In this document: piece by piece, positions 23,284-35,083 of the stretch | Position numbering within the stretch: position 1 is the first letter of the stretch | Layout of the letters: each line of letters begins with the position of its first letter | Notes under the pieces: model-generated | Databases searched by the model: none | What the model was told of the DNA's origin: nothing | Seen by the model: the letters and a program-made list of their open reading frames with translations, nothing else | NCBI GenBank assembly: GCA_026936325.1 | Contig: JAPTHN010000011.1 | Coordinates: forward strand, 31,350,501-31,414,500 | Direction of reading: 5' to 3' | DNA: 64,000 bases | Source of the DNA: Platynereis dumerilii | Lineage: Eukaryota; Annelida; Polychaeta; Phyllodocida; Nereididae | Translations under genes and position numbers: made by a program

Positions 23284-25466
23284 ATGCAAATATTAAGGAA
23301 AACAACTCTACATATTCTGTCTTAATCAACATTGAGTAGCCAACGGCTAATTAAATTGGCTAGAGGCTGAGTATCAGCTGTTTCTCAGCACAAATTCACC
23401 ACGAGCGTCGTTCCCTGGAATTTTTTTGAAGCATATTGAACCAAGTTGTTCACTAAACCCTGTATAATTAATCTTCTTATCACATTTCGATTATGCTGAA
23501 GGATTTTACAAGTCAATTTCATCCGTATTGCTGATTTAAGGTGGCTCGATACTCGTGAACTTTACAAGATAGGATTTCTTAAAAATAGTTTAAAATGATC
23601 CAAAATATAGTTTATAGCCAGGATATATAAACAAAAGTGGTCGCTACCAGGCTTTCTTTCAAAATATTTGAGGTTATGTAAAAGAAAATTAGTCCACGTA
23701 AACCTGAAAAGCTCAATTTTTTTCTTAATTGTTTTACTTTTAAGTTTTCGCTGGCATTCAGTGGCCAGTCATCCTATGTTATTAAATGAAACATGGAATT
23801 AAAGAGGAGAGTTTTATGGAAAAGCTGATTAAAATTCCATAGAGATTTATTTAGTTTAAAGAACTTTTCTTGGGGTTCCGAACAAAAGTTTTGATTTTGA
23901 AAATTTTTATCTTTTTATGAATCATAGCGCTAAAAAAAAAAGACGAGATAGAATTTTCTATTTCTTTGTCATCTGCTTCCAAATTAAGTTAGGAACAATA
24001 AAATGATATTGACAAGGCTTCCAACGGGCCTGGAAATTGATATAAAAATGCATTTATATAACAGAGTCATTTTTGCGAAATTAGACATGCCTGCCGAAAA
24101 TCGCCTGTAAAAATTTTCTATGATGAGTATCAATCTGAAACTCAGGCTGTATATAGTAGTCCTCTTCATGGCGCATCTAATGCTCTAAACCAGAAGTCTC
24201 TAGCCCTAAGATAAGTGGCAAAAAATGCCAAACGAAACGGCCGACCCGCGAAATTCTAAGAATTAAAAAAGATGCTGAAACAATGTCAGCAGGGCACTGC
24301 TGCTGTGGTGACGTCACGACAGATAGGGCCTGCCTGGCTGCGCGTGAATGTGCGCTCACTACCACTTTGCACGAGTAGCTAGCCACATTAAGTCCTTTTT
24401 GATACCCATTTCCGGGAGAAAATATATGCAAAATAGTGTACTCCTCGGATAACACCTGTAATCCCACCTGTGAATCCCAAATAATGTCAGATTGATGTTA
24501 ATGTGTTAGAGATACCATGAAAATCATTGTTTCTTTGGAAAAAAACTGTAGGATCATCTTCAAAAATGCTGTTTCTGGCAGTTGGCGCAGGCGTGCAAAT
24601 AACTTTTTGACATTGGGATTCACCACTTTCAAGTTTTCCAGAAAAATGCATTTTGATAAAAGATGAAATGTATGTGATCCTAACCTACTAACACTACTCT
24701 GAAAGGGCAGCTTTTTGCATCATATTAGCATTTTTCTTTAAATATGACGAAAAATCAAAGTGTGCAAATAATTTCTGTGTTGACTGTATACAACACATCA
24801 ATAATTAATAAAGGGGAGTTTGGGTTATTTCATGCATTTGTCTAACTGAAAGTAGAAACAGTCATTTATCATATCTTGTTGTTGACATATATTTATAGAT
24901 GCTGTGGGTATATAGCCTGTTTTATGGCAAACACTTTAAATTCATGGTTATTGCTATTAGACCATCCGTGTGCAATTGTTTTTTAAAATCTTATATCATA
25001 CACTCCTGGGCAACAAAAATGGACCGCCCCAGAATTCAACTTCATTTCGTTAGGCTTTGATTTTTACAAGATATACACATCGAAAAAGCTTCATTTCCTG
25101 TCTAGTAGAGGAGCCAGCTCCCAAAATTTGGTGTTGAGCTCAACCCGAGAGGTGAACAGACAATCTTCACACCTATTTCTATTTTCAGAAAATGCCTGTT
25201 GCAATGAAATCTCTATGTTCAATTTTTTGCAAATCTGTTTCCATGGCAACCATGTCTGGTAAAAAAGTATCCATTTGTAATATTTTAAAATGTCTATACA
25301 GCAAGGTTTGCACTACCTTTGACTCGATTTAAAAAGTGTATTACATTGAATATCATAAACCCTTTAAAATGGTCATGTGATTTTGGTCATTCCATATAAG
25401 GCCATATGCAAATTAGGTGCCAAATATGGAAAATTGTGTTATTTTTTTGACCATTTACTGTAATTA

Positions 25467-27111
25467 CAGTGGGGTGCGAAAGTTTGGGCACCCTCGGAAT
25501 GGGGTCACATTTTTTCAAATTTCAGACAAACCACTTACGGAATCTTTCCAACGTGAATTGTGTGAGTGAAGGATATCCATGCACTCAATTTTACCCAGAA
25601 AGAACAATGGAAGTATAAGAACGTAAAAAAATATGGGTCTTTTTGTTGGATTTTACAAGTGCAAAAGTTTGGGCACCCCTACAGATGCTGGTCTTTATTT
25701 TTCTATAGCTCTACAGCAAAGCAATATAAAAGCTCTATAATGCTTTGGATAATAATGTAAGCATCCAAACACTTCATTTTGCGTAAATTTTTTATTTTAA
25801 CCCCTAACAGAATAAATCCAAACTTTGAGGATTTTATGTACCAAAGGTACGTCGGATTATTTAATAAAATTTCAATTATTTTGAGTCCAGGAGCTGACAA
25901 GGTTGATTTATCATGTTTATTTTTCATTGCCTAAACATGACAGATTAATCTTTGATGAAATTTTGGAGCAGCTCAGGCCTATATCCAACGAAAATGCCAA
26001 AAAAGCCACAAAAATTCAACTTTCTGGGCATCTATGTCGAGTACCTTGGCTTTTCTTGTAAAAATATTTCCGAAACCTGCTGTTTTTTAGTTGTGTTGTG
26101 TAGGAATGACAATTTTGCAATTATTACAGCTGACATCCATGATTCTTGGCCAGCCTATTCTTGTCCTTGGGGAGTCAAAATTGTTTATCACGTTCTGGTG
26201 TATCGGAGCAATTCCATTTCAATGCATTTTTTGGCTCCCTTGTCTCAAACACCACAGTGACTGATCCAGAATGCTTCCAAATAGCTAGATGGGTCATTTG
26301 GCATGACTCTGACGGTCAGATTAAGCTGTGTAATGGTGATACCTTGTACAGCTTGGCTTTTCATGTCTGCATGCTGACGGTGGAATGATGCACCAGTTGA
26401 TCACATTCAGTGTCACAACTCTAGGGGTCTATGAGGTTGAAATATAAGATTTAATTGTTGCAAAATAGGAAAATAGACTAAATAGAAACAAAATTAACAC
26501 CAAATTGATTTTTTTTTCAGCAAAAATAGTCCCTGGCTGGCAACACAAGGTTGAACTGCACATTAATATTTTAATTTTGCTCAATATTAACCTGAATTAA
26601 TAATTGAAATCTTAAATATTTTTGGTTATTTTAGATAAAATGTTAATTTTAGGTAAAGGAGAGGCTAACCGGGTCTCTTGGTCCAGAAATGTCCAAAACT
26701 TTCAATATAACTGGACATGTGAAATTGATGCCATAGGTACCACAAAGATGCAACCGTTGGAGTCCCTCTGTGTGGGAGAACAATAAAAAATACACTAAAA
26801 ATGAAGTCCTGGGATGCCTACATTATTATCCAATGCATTTTAGAGCCTTTATATTGCTTTAATGTAGAGTTATATAAAAGTCAAGACCAGAATCTGTAGG
26901 GGTGCCCAAACTTTTGCACGTGTAAAATCTGACAAAAAGATACATGTTTTTTGAGATTTTTATATTTCCATTGTTCTTTCTGGGAAAGATTGAGTGCACG
27001 GGTATCCTTCACTCACACAATTCACATTGGAAACATTGTGCAAACGGTTTGTCTGAAATTTGAAAAAATGTGACCCCTCTCCAAGGGTGCCCAAATTTTC
27101 GCACCCCACTG
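25467..27111. mobile_element. Tc1/mariner-like element with ~300-bp inverted arms
   Basis: TIRs CAGTGGGGTGCGAAAGTTTG and its mirror ending GCACCCCACTG are flanked by TA on both sides. The arms are inverted copies for about 300 bp (25467-25770 and 26810-27111), sharing GTTTGGGCACCCCTACAGAT and TAATAATGTA words. The 1-kb centre has no recognisable transposase, so it looks non-autonomous. Confidence 0.85.
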
Positions 27112-27820
27112 TATGTGGTGCTGCTTACCTAAATTTGTTGGTAACCAGAATGCAGGCATTTGAACGGCCTTCATTCAAAAATATTTAGGATCTCAGTGAT
27201 ATTTATGCTTTTCCGCATGGCCTTATCTTGATCTTATTTACACATTTATTGATTATGTATTGGGAGTTTGATGGAGTGCCACATTTTGCATATATTTTTG
27301 CATAATTAATGATATTCAGGTATGCCCAAATAAGGAATCATATGCATTTTTTAACCATTTTTTAGCATCTTTGGCCTCATAATCTGGTGTAATAGGAAAA
27401 AACTTTTAGTCAGTCAATCAACAGAAGCATTGTCTCAGTATGAAGTTGCTTTTCTTCTTGACTTTTTAAGCAGAACAGGTTTTTTGCTGCACTTCTTCAC
27501 GACTTTGTGTACTGCAAAATGTGCATATTTTCCCTTTTCTGTTTCAATGATTTCAAAGCACATTTGTGTAACTATATTTGTGTTATCTAAGATCAACATC
27601 AATATAACCCTAAATGTTCACAATTTGGTTGATATTCATATTTGATCGCAGCCAAAACATAGTCGATATATTGTTGCACAGCAAATACTTATGGTCACTT
27701 TTGCTGCATGGGCATTAGTTTGTCATCCTGGAACAGCATATTTTGTACGTTTTCTTCAAGAGAAAGCGTCCAAATGGTCGGCAGAAGGCCATGATTGATA
27801 CATTCTTTTTACATAGTTAG

Positions 27821-28000
27821 CAGGGTGGATCCAGAAAATTCCAGTGGGGGTCTATTGGGCTATTGCGTTGCAGAACGCATAGTTCGTGACATAACGCGAA
27901 GGCGCGATGATAAAATTAACTTGTAAAAATAACAAAATTTTGGTCTGGAGGGGGGGGGTTGTATCCCCCCCCATCCCCCCCCCCACTGCGTCCGTCCCTG
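27821..28000. mobile_element. hAT MITE with perfect 8-bp target duplication
   Basis: 180 bp from CAGGGTGGATCCAG to CTGCGTCCGTCCCTG, with inverted CAGGG...GGA ends. ATAGTTAG occurs immediately on both sides (27813-27820 and 28001-28008). A one-ended relative begins near 48860 (GGGGTGGATCCAGAAAATGT). Confidence 0.88.
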
Positions 28001-29048
28001 ATAGTTAGAGGCTCAGATGATTTTTGATACCACAGAAGAGGGCTCGCCACACTATTATTCTTCCACCACCATTTCGACAAAGTCCAGATTTTAACTAGTT
28101 TCAGAACCTGTCTGCTCATACCGAAGCTAATCTAAGAGGGTAAAAACTAAGCAACACTGAGGAGCTTTGGAAGGCAGTGAAACGGAATGGAAAAATATGC
28201 CCATTTTGTAGTGCACATAGCCGTCAAGAAGTACAGCCAAAAAACTGTTCTGCTTAAAAAGTCAAGAGGAAAAGCAATTTAGTAAGACAATGCTTCTGTT
28301 GATTACTGACAGGAGATGCAGCTTTTTTGATATACATCCTCACAGCGCTCCTGAATAAAATGCAAGATTTTCGAAATATACAGAATAAGTTACGAAAGTA
28401 GAAGGTATCAGCTTTGTATGGATGTAAAAAGTAAAATATTCTGTTGGGAAAATATTGAGATATTTGCATTTCAATTTTTTGATTTATCAGACCCCTTTGA
28501 TATACATCATTATCACTCAGTATCACCCAATAAATCACCTAACAATTTAATCATGCAGTAAATTTGTAGCTTTACATGTTTAATATGACATTTCATTGAA
28601 ATCTAATAACTGAAGAAATCATCTAAATGACACTTATGTGATAAATATAGAATGAAGTGTGTTGCAAACTCCAAAGATCATATTTTTCGGCAATGTTCAG
28701 TGAATCTTACCGCCTCCTAACTTACTTGTATGACAGGCTTGACAGCCTATATATGATAAGAATTGAAATGCACGATAGTGCGGCAGAGATAGTTCAATAA
28801 TTGGGATGATTGATGTTCTTGATTCGGTAGCTGTTGAAGAGGGTGTCAAATTTTGAGTGACAGCTGTTGACAACCTGCTTAGAAAAGAGGCCCAGCGCCT
28901 TCTACATCTGTTCAATTAACTCTGGCACTCGACGGAGGAGGATATGAACTTTAGCAGTGAAAGAAATCCTAATTCTTGGTATGCTATTTCAAATATGGTA
29001 ATGTTGCCGTGGTAATTAAACATCATCAATTGTAAAGCAAATTGAGGC

Positions 29049-29306
29049 TTAAAGAGCATCACAAAGTGGGACAACAGCAGTGTGGAACTTCATGAAGTGT
29101 TGAGGTAACATGTTGCTCTGCATTTCAAGGTTTGCAAGGAGCTTGTTGCACTTGTTGCCCTCAGATGTACATCCATGGTGCTGCTTCTTTTGGATGTAAA
29201 GAACTTCGGGCCAGTGATCAAAATCTGGGAATAGTTCCTTCAATTCAGAATAGATTTTATTCACAATCCCCAACTTAATATGCAATGCAGGAGGAGGAAC
29301 TACAGT
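29049..29306 (-). pseudogene. Transposon-associated ORF remnant (LHIKLG type)
   Basis: The minus-strand frame reads VLTVVPPPALHIKLGIVNKI, then ELKELFPDFDHWPEVLYI and a stop after LCDAL. Upstream of the Met in LHIKLG the frame stays open to at least 29306. The PPPALHIKLG motif resembles uncharacterised ORFs that recur in invertebrate repeat elements. That is recall only and was not checked. It sits inside the 25.0-30.3 kb TIR element and may be a fragment of its coding region. Confidence 0.35.
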
Positions 29307-30303
29307 AAGAACAGGGGGTTGATAGCTTAAATTTACCCTTCAACACTGGTTCATTTGAAAAACAGTTGTAATACTACTTTAATGCGGTTTTGTTCCAACT
29401 TTCATTTTTCATTTACTAGTAGTTTTCAGAGTAAAACTGCTTAATACAAAGGTCCGAATCACTTTTATGTCAGTGGAACTTAATAATCTTGACACTTTCC
29501 TGTAACAAATAACACAAACCTTTTTCCGAGCATCCGAGTGATCCATCTTCACACCAAATACAACTAAGTCCTCAAAATTAGATGAAACTGAGAAGTGTGC
29601 TATGAAGCCCAGATTAAAGACAAATGCAAACTTGAACTCGAATGCAAACTGGAATTCTCACACAGATGAAATACTAAATAAACTGTATCATACACAAAGT
29701 AAGGCAAGAGAGAAATGGAAACAGTGCTGGCAGCTTCAAGCTTAAAGCACCAGGAAAATACATGGATATGACCTATTAATGGAAATTTTGGCCTGCAGAA
29801 GGAGTATAACGTCTAGAATAGATAACCCAATTCTGGTTGGATTTTCTTGTATACTATTGTCTAAACTATACATATTTTCAATTTCAAAATGCCAATAAAC
29901 ATAAAATGTGATAAACAAATGTAATGATGGTCATTTTCCTCCAATATACATTTTCTGTTGGACGTAAATGATTTTTTTTTTACGAAACTCTATGTTATTT
30001 ACAGTTATATCGTATGAAGAAATTGTTTGTTACTTGTAAAATACCTGTGGTAATGGTCCGCAGTGGAATGTGATAAACAAAAAAATTAAAACTCAAATAT
30101 CTCAATATTTTCCCAACAGAATATTTTACTTTATACACTGATACGAAGCTGAGACCTTCTACTTTCACACTACGTTCTTAACCTTTTCGGTATATTTTGA
30201 AAATCTTGCTTTTTATTCAGGAGCGCTATGTCCTAAAAAAATCAAAGCCTAACAAAATGAAGTCGAATTCCAGGATGGTCCATTTTTTTTGCCCAGCAGT
30301 GTA

Positions 30304-30817
30304 GATTTGTTATAACAGTGTATTAGATAGAGTCGATGTTGTAAAAGGTACATCAGATATCCTGTGTACATGTAGCTCAGGAATAATTTAGACCTACAAA
30401 TAATCAATATATCTGTGGCTTAGGTGAAATTTGAATGGTTACAAGTGACGTAGGTACTCTGAATAACAGCAAACAATAATCAATTACTACCCATCATGCT
30501 GGTTGATTGATGTGGGGGTGTGGTATATGTCACTAGGCATTTATAAGGAGCGTGGGGTAACAGTGCTGGATCACTCACTATTCGTGCGGCTGTTAAGAGA
30601 GAAGCTTGAACCAGGAGAACCAGAGGGCAGTGGCTCTTCCCACTAACTATGACGGATGGACAGATTGTGATTTCACCCATTGCAAGAGCAATGTTGAAAT
30701 ATAATTATTGACATTATAAATGCATGTATTACTATGTATAGATGCCCAGTGATTTACTAATGACTTGATTGCATTAGCTTGAAGTATAATTAATTAGTTT
30801 AAATGTGAGATCAGTAT
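30304..30817. other. Intergenic, nothing recognised
   Basis: No coding segment or repeat end supported here. Confidence 0.5.
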
Positions 30818-32425
30818 TACAGATGATTTCATATCTGTAGACACAAGACTGAATGTGAATTTTTTTTCTGGGACATGTTATCGTATAGCGAAAAGTGATG
30901 TCATTATTTTTTTTATATCACTTTTCCCTATGCAATACATGTCCTAGAAAAAAATTCAAATTCGGTCCTTACAGTCAGATCAAGAATTATTCAGATGCTT
31001 GCAATTTTGTTATTATTTCAAAGGAATTACAAAGGAAGCAATGAAACATGCAGTAAAAATCATCTTTGGTATTAAGTGTAACCCGTCCAATACAAATTTA
31101 TTGCAAACTGACAAAAAATCCGATGAAAATATATAGCTACTTTTGTCAATTTCAGGAACCAGAAATTATTCAGACACTTTTACAAAAGTTGTAGAAAGTG
31201 AACCATTTACTAATATTTATCCCAAATATTGCTAATAAACTACCATGGGATCATTGTGGCCATATTGGATGACAGGTGTGATCATTAGTTGAGAAAATTT
31301 GGATGAATATGTGAGATAAACACCTGATTCAGTTTATCACATTGTCTTGACTAATGTGGCTGAAATCTGTCAGATATAAATTGGAGATATTTCAGAATAT
31401 CATAAAATGACAATTGTTAACTGTTCTATCTAAACAAAATTGAAATACAGGCTTACTTGAAAAATTGTATGCACTTTGTTATTTTCGCTTTGTTTTTGGC
31501 TCTAACTGCTCTCTGAATCCTTGCCCATTGAGTCACTGCAATCCATTAAATCTCTTAAATAAAGTTACATGGCCTTCCTAAGGTTGTTCACTCTATTGCG
31601 TATACAGGATAGCCAATTTATGCCAGTTGTTTACAAATGGTGTGCCATACTAAACTTTAGTGTGCTTTCATGGAGCAATCTCCATTGGAAAAGCATTGAG
31701 GCCGAAGAACCACATTTTTGCCCCCTTCCCAAATGAAGTACAAAGTGCCCCATTGAGTTGCTCTTCGGACCATGCATGGACTATATAGCTTGAAATAGAA
31801 AATGAATCTTGCTTACCAAAAATTTGTTAGATTTTGATGCCACATGGACATGTTTTTGTTTTGGTAAAAGTGGACAAATAAGTACAAAAGCACACTGAAC
31901 TTAATATGCGGCCTCCAATGTTTCATATTGTGACTCAAAGTTTTAAGAATACAAGTCTAAGGTAAACTAAATCAATTTGAATCATAACAAGGCATGTTTG
32001 AGGTTAAAGAGTGCATGAAATGTGATAAACTGGACATAATGTTTATCTCCAATATTTATCCTAATTTTCTCAATTGATGGTCACACCCGTCAATCTATGC
32101 AGTCATAATGGTCCCTAGGTACTTTATGAACATTATTTTGATATAAATACTAACAAATGAGAGTAAACAGTTCACTTTCTACAACATTGTTAAAGTGTCT
32201 GAATAATTTTTGGTTCATGGAGTTAACAAAAGTAGCTTTTTTCACCAAATTTCTTGCCGATTTGCAATAAATTTGTTTTGTGCAGGTTACATGTAATGCT
32301 AAGAAAGTTTTTGATTGCATGTTTCATTGGTTTACTTGGTTATTCCTTAAGATAATAACAAATCAGCAAGCGTCTGAATAATTCTTGGTCTGACTGTATG
32401 TCTACAAATATGAAATCATCTGTAA
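30818..32425. mobile_element. TTACAGATGATTTCAT-ended element (outer)
   Basis: TTACAGATGATTTCATATCT at 30818 is mirrored by ATGAAATCATCTGTAA ending at 32425. The same terminus bounds the element at 53513-54562 and occurs alone at 13980. The left remnant (30858-30955) is itself a palindrome: TTTTTTTCTGGGACATG pairs with CATGTCCTAGAAAAAAA around GAAAAGTGAT/ATCACTTTTC. A mariner-like element fills the interior. Confidence 0.7.
30972..32396. mobile_element. Tc1/mariner-like element nested in the above
   Basis: TIRs CAGTCAGATCAAGAATTATT and its mirror AATAATTCTTGGTCTGACTG are flanked by TA on both sides. Matched inner words (TCAGATGCTTGC and GCAAGCGTCTGA) extend the arms. 1,425 bp. No frame long enough for a transposase. 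Confidence 0.82.
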
Positions 32426-32570
32426 AGAAAAACAAAGAACTGTGTCAGAACTGTTCAGTGATCATATCAGTCAGTGCAAGCCCAATTGTTTGAGAATCAG
32501 TGACTTCGTCTGTTAAGAAGAAGTGCTTTGCTCTGATGTCCATTTTAGTTGTCTGCATAAGTGTAAATTG

Positions 32571-33335
32571 ATAGAGTAGGTCGGGGCATGCGGCCCCCCT
32601 TAACTTCGAGGTGTGATTTGACCTACTTTTTATGGGCGATTATTTGAATACTTATGCTGTCAGGAAGGGATCACTTGACTCTACTATAATAACTAGTGAA
32701 ACAAATGTCTACCATTAGGGTTTTTCTATCATTTTTAAGGCATTCTATTCATTTTTTTCTGAATTTCAGAATTTTTCTGTTCATACTTTTATTTTTTAAT
32801 ATTTTTTGCCCTGTTTCAATTTCGGGCCAAATGTTTTCTATTTTAATTAGCTATTATATCAAGATTTAAGGTAAAGTACACATTATTAAATGGTTCCTGA
32901 AGCAGCTTCAACCCCCCAGTGAAGGGGGCCTCATGCCCCATATCATGTGGGACCTCTCGCCCCAAACCCACATATCAAAATTTGACCTCTATATTTTGAA
33001 CTAAAATGCAAAAAACATGATCCAAATCATATTTACGTGATGGTCATAAAGTGAAGCTATGCAGATATCCATTATACTTTTAAGTATTTCCAAAGTTATT
33101 TCTGACAACCCTTTTCAAAGAATTAGTCAAAGTTACAAAAACCATGCACATTTTTTTGTTTCTTTAATTTCTACAATGGTTTGGTGCTGTTTGCCCTGAA
33201 AATTTCTAACGTCACCTAAAACGCCTCTAGCTTCAATTCTATCAATAGATAAACGCACCAAAAATGTTAGTTTGGATATAACCCTGGGGGGGCCTCTCAC
33301 CTGACCCGGGCTTCTTGCCCCGACCTACTCTATTC
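32571..33335. mobile_element. MITE with TAGAGTAGGTCGGGGCA ends
   Basis: Left TAGAGTAGGTCGGGGCATGC and right TTGCCCCGACCTACTCTA are inverted. Long C and G runs lie just inside each end. 32586-32703 matches 23163-23283. Non-coding. Its termini are similar in style to the TAGGGGAGACCGGGGCA element at 38270. Confidence 0.75.
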
Positions 33336-35083
33336 CTTCAGATTGTTTATCAATATCTGAACTACTTATGGTAATATTGTACTTAATGAAATTATCTCTA
33401 AAAATTAATTGAAACCGAGCTCATTCTATGACTATTTCAGTGCCATTTCTTTTTGCTATAATGTTAATTTGGGTCCAATAGACTTATCTGTATTTATAGT
33501 TTATGTTTCATAGTTTTTCACAATAAATGTTGAAACGTTAATAGAAATCCTGGGTCTTCAATAGAATAAATAAGCAGATTGATTTTGCATCTACTCCCAG
33601 CAGTCAATCAGTTGCAAGCTGAAGGACAGTAGCCGAAATAATATTCAAGTCTTTTGCATATATGACCAATTCGGCATATACTGGAAATCTATACTTCCAA
33701 CTAAAAGCGACATATTAACACCACTGAGCTCTACTCAAATTCCCCACAAATACATGAGTAGTTGAGATTAATACTTTTAGTCCAGAAACCAATTCTAAAC
33801 AGAGGCTTAGAAAAAGTTTTAGTAGACACCACTGAGTAGAATCTGTGACCTGCTCCACCAAAATTAGTTCAAATTAGGCAATCTGTATTTTCTAGAAATA
33901 AGCAAAATGTGTCAAAAGGTCAAATTTTGATAGCTGCTGGTACCAAGTTTTAGCAAAAGTACCCGGTAGTTTGCTTTGATTACACAAGACCATCTTAACC
34001 AAAAACTGATTTTAAATTATCTAAATTGGGCATCATTCTTGATTTTCCTAGTTCTTTTATTGTAATGGCGGGGAATTCAAATGCCCTTTTCTCAAAGTTT
34101 GATGTTTCGTATCATCAATGTATCAAGTGCCATATCTTTGGATTGGGTGCAGATATTGAGACAAATGAAGCATCATTTAAAAGCCAAATTCCAGTAGAAC
34201 AAAGTAATTTTCACAATTGAATATGATGGCAGGCCGATTTTGAACCCATTTTGGTGGAGCAGGTCAAAGATTTAGTTTGACACTTGATGATGTTAATGTA
34301 CCCCAGCCTGTATATGGCCAGGGTGGGTTTAATCATCTACTGTGTTGCATAACCTGGTAATGCGGCCATATGTCCGGTTAAGGACAAAATTTATTGAAAA
34401 TTCCAAAGATTGAGTTTTGAGGGCCTAATAGTGACTGGATCAAACTGAAATTGGTCCAGATATGTGCAGAATAATTGGTTGCATGCTACTAAGGTGAAAA
34501 ATGTTACATTGTTTCTTTATTTTGTTTTATGAGGAATTTATAGTCATTTTTCATGGAAAATTCCCCTTACAAATCTCTCCAGAACTTCAGTTCTAATGCA
34601 GATATCAACATGGTTTAAACTGCAAAAACTTCCCTATATCCTCAGCCTGCCACTGGTGTCACATTCATGGCACTGTGGTGAATACTTGTTTGTTATTAGA
34701 CTTTAAAGTGATAAAAGTTACCCTACCCCCTTATTTTCGAATTTATCACATATTCATAGATTAGCAGAATATTTCATCCTCAGGTTCTTTGTAACAAATG
34801 AATTGCTTAGGTATGTATATGCCCCATTTACAGAGGTGAACATAGAGACCATGTATATATTGATAATTAATTATATTAGATATCATGTTTTTATGGCAAT
34901 TTTTATACCAATTTCCTTTATTTTATGGATGGATTTATGTCAATGAAATAAGTTTATTGTCATTATAACAATTTTTCTCTGTGTAGTAGCAAAACTCTCT
35001 AAAGGTGTTATGAATTTCAGACAAAACGGCTTGCATTGGACCCGTCCCCTTTTTACTGAAGACCGAGCCTCAAGTTTCCAGAT
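33336..35083. other. Intergenic upstream of GLYAT-like D
   Basis: Contains an inverted pair TGACCTGCTCCACCAAAAT (33848) / ATTTTGGTGGAGCAGGTCA (34248-34266) about 400 bp apart, probably a small foldback element. An acceptor-like TGAATTTCAG ends at 35021, so gene D may have a non-coding exon upstream of its ATG. Confidence 0.5.

Larger units (their letters stand above)
21590..24790. repeat. Large imperfect inverted repeat (arms ~0.35 kb, interrupted)
   Basis: 21590-23140 (without the 1.2-kb insertion inside it) is the reverse complement of 24425-24790 at roughly 75-80% by eye. Matched words include AAAAAGCTGCCCT, TCTGGAAAACTTGAAA, GTGAATCCC, AGAAACAGCATTT, CCAAAGAAACAATG and TTCACAGGTGG. The 1.3-kb loop contains a dispersed repeat (23163-23283) also present at 32586-32703. 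No coding sequence recognised. It may be a long-TIR foldback transposon. Confidence 0.65.
25001..30301. mobile_element. 5.3-kb TIR element with nested insertions, TA-flanked
   Basis: Left end CACTCCTGGGCAACAAAAAT and right end ATTTTTTTTGCCCAGCAGTG are inverted repeats continuing inward for about 75 bp (CTTCATTTCGTTAGGCTTTG on the left). Both are bordered by TA, as for Tc1/mariner-like insertions. A further inverted pair, 28335-28490 against 30065-30225 (sharing AAAATATTCTGTTGGGAAAA), shows that two related ends are nested. A minus-strand coding remnant lies at 29049-29306. Elements at 25467-27111 and 27821-28000 inserted later. Confidence 0.65.
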
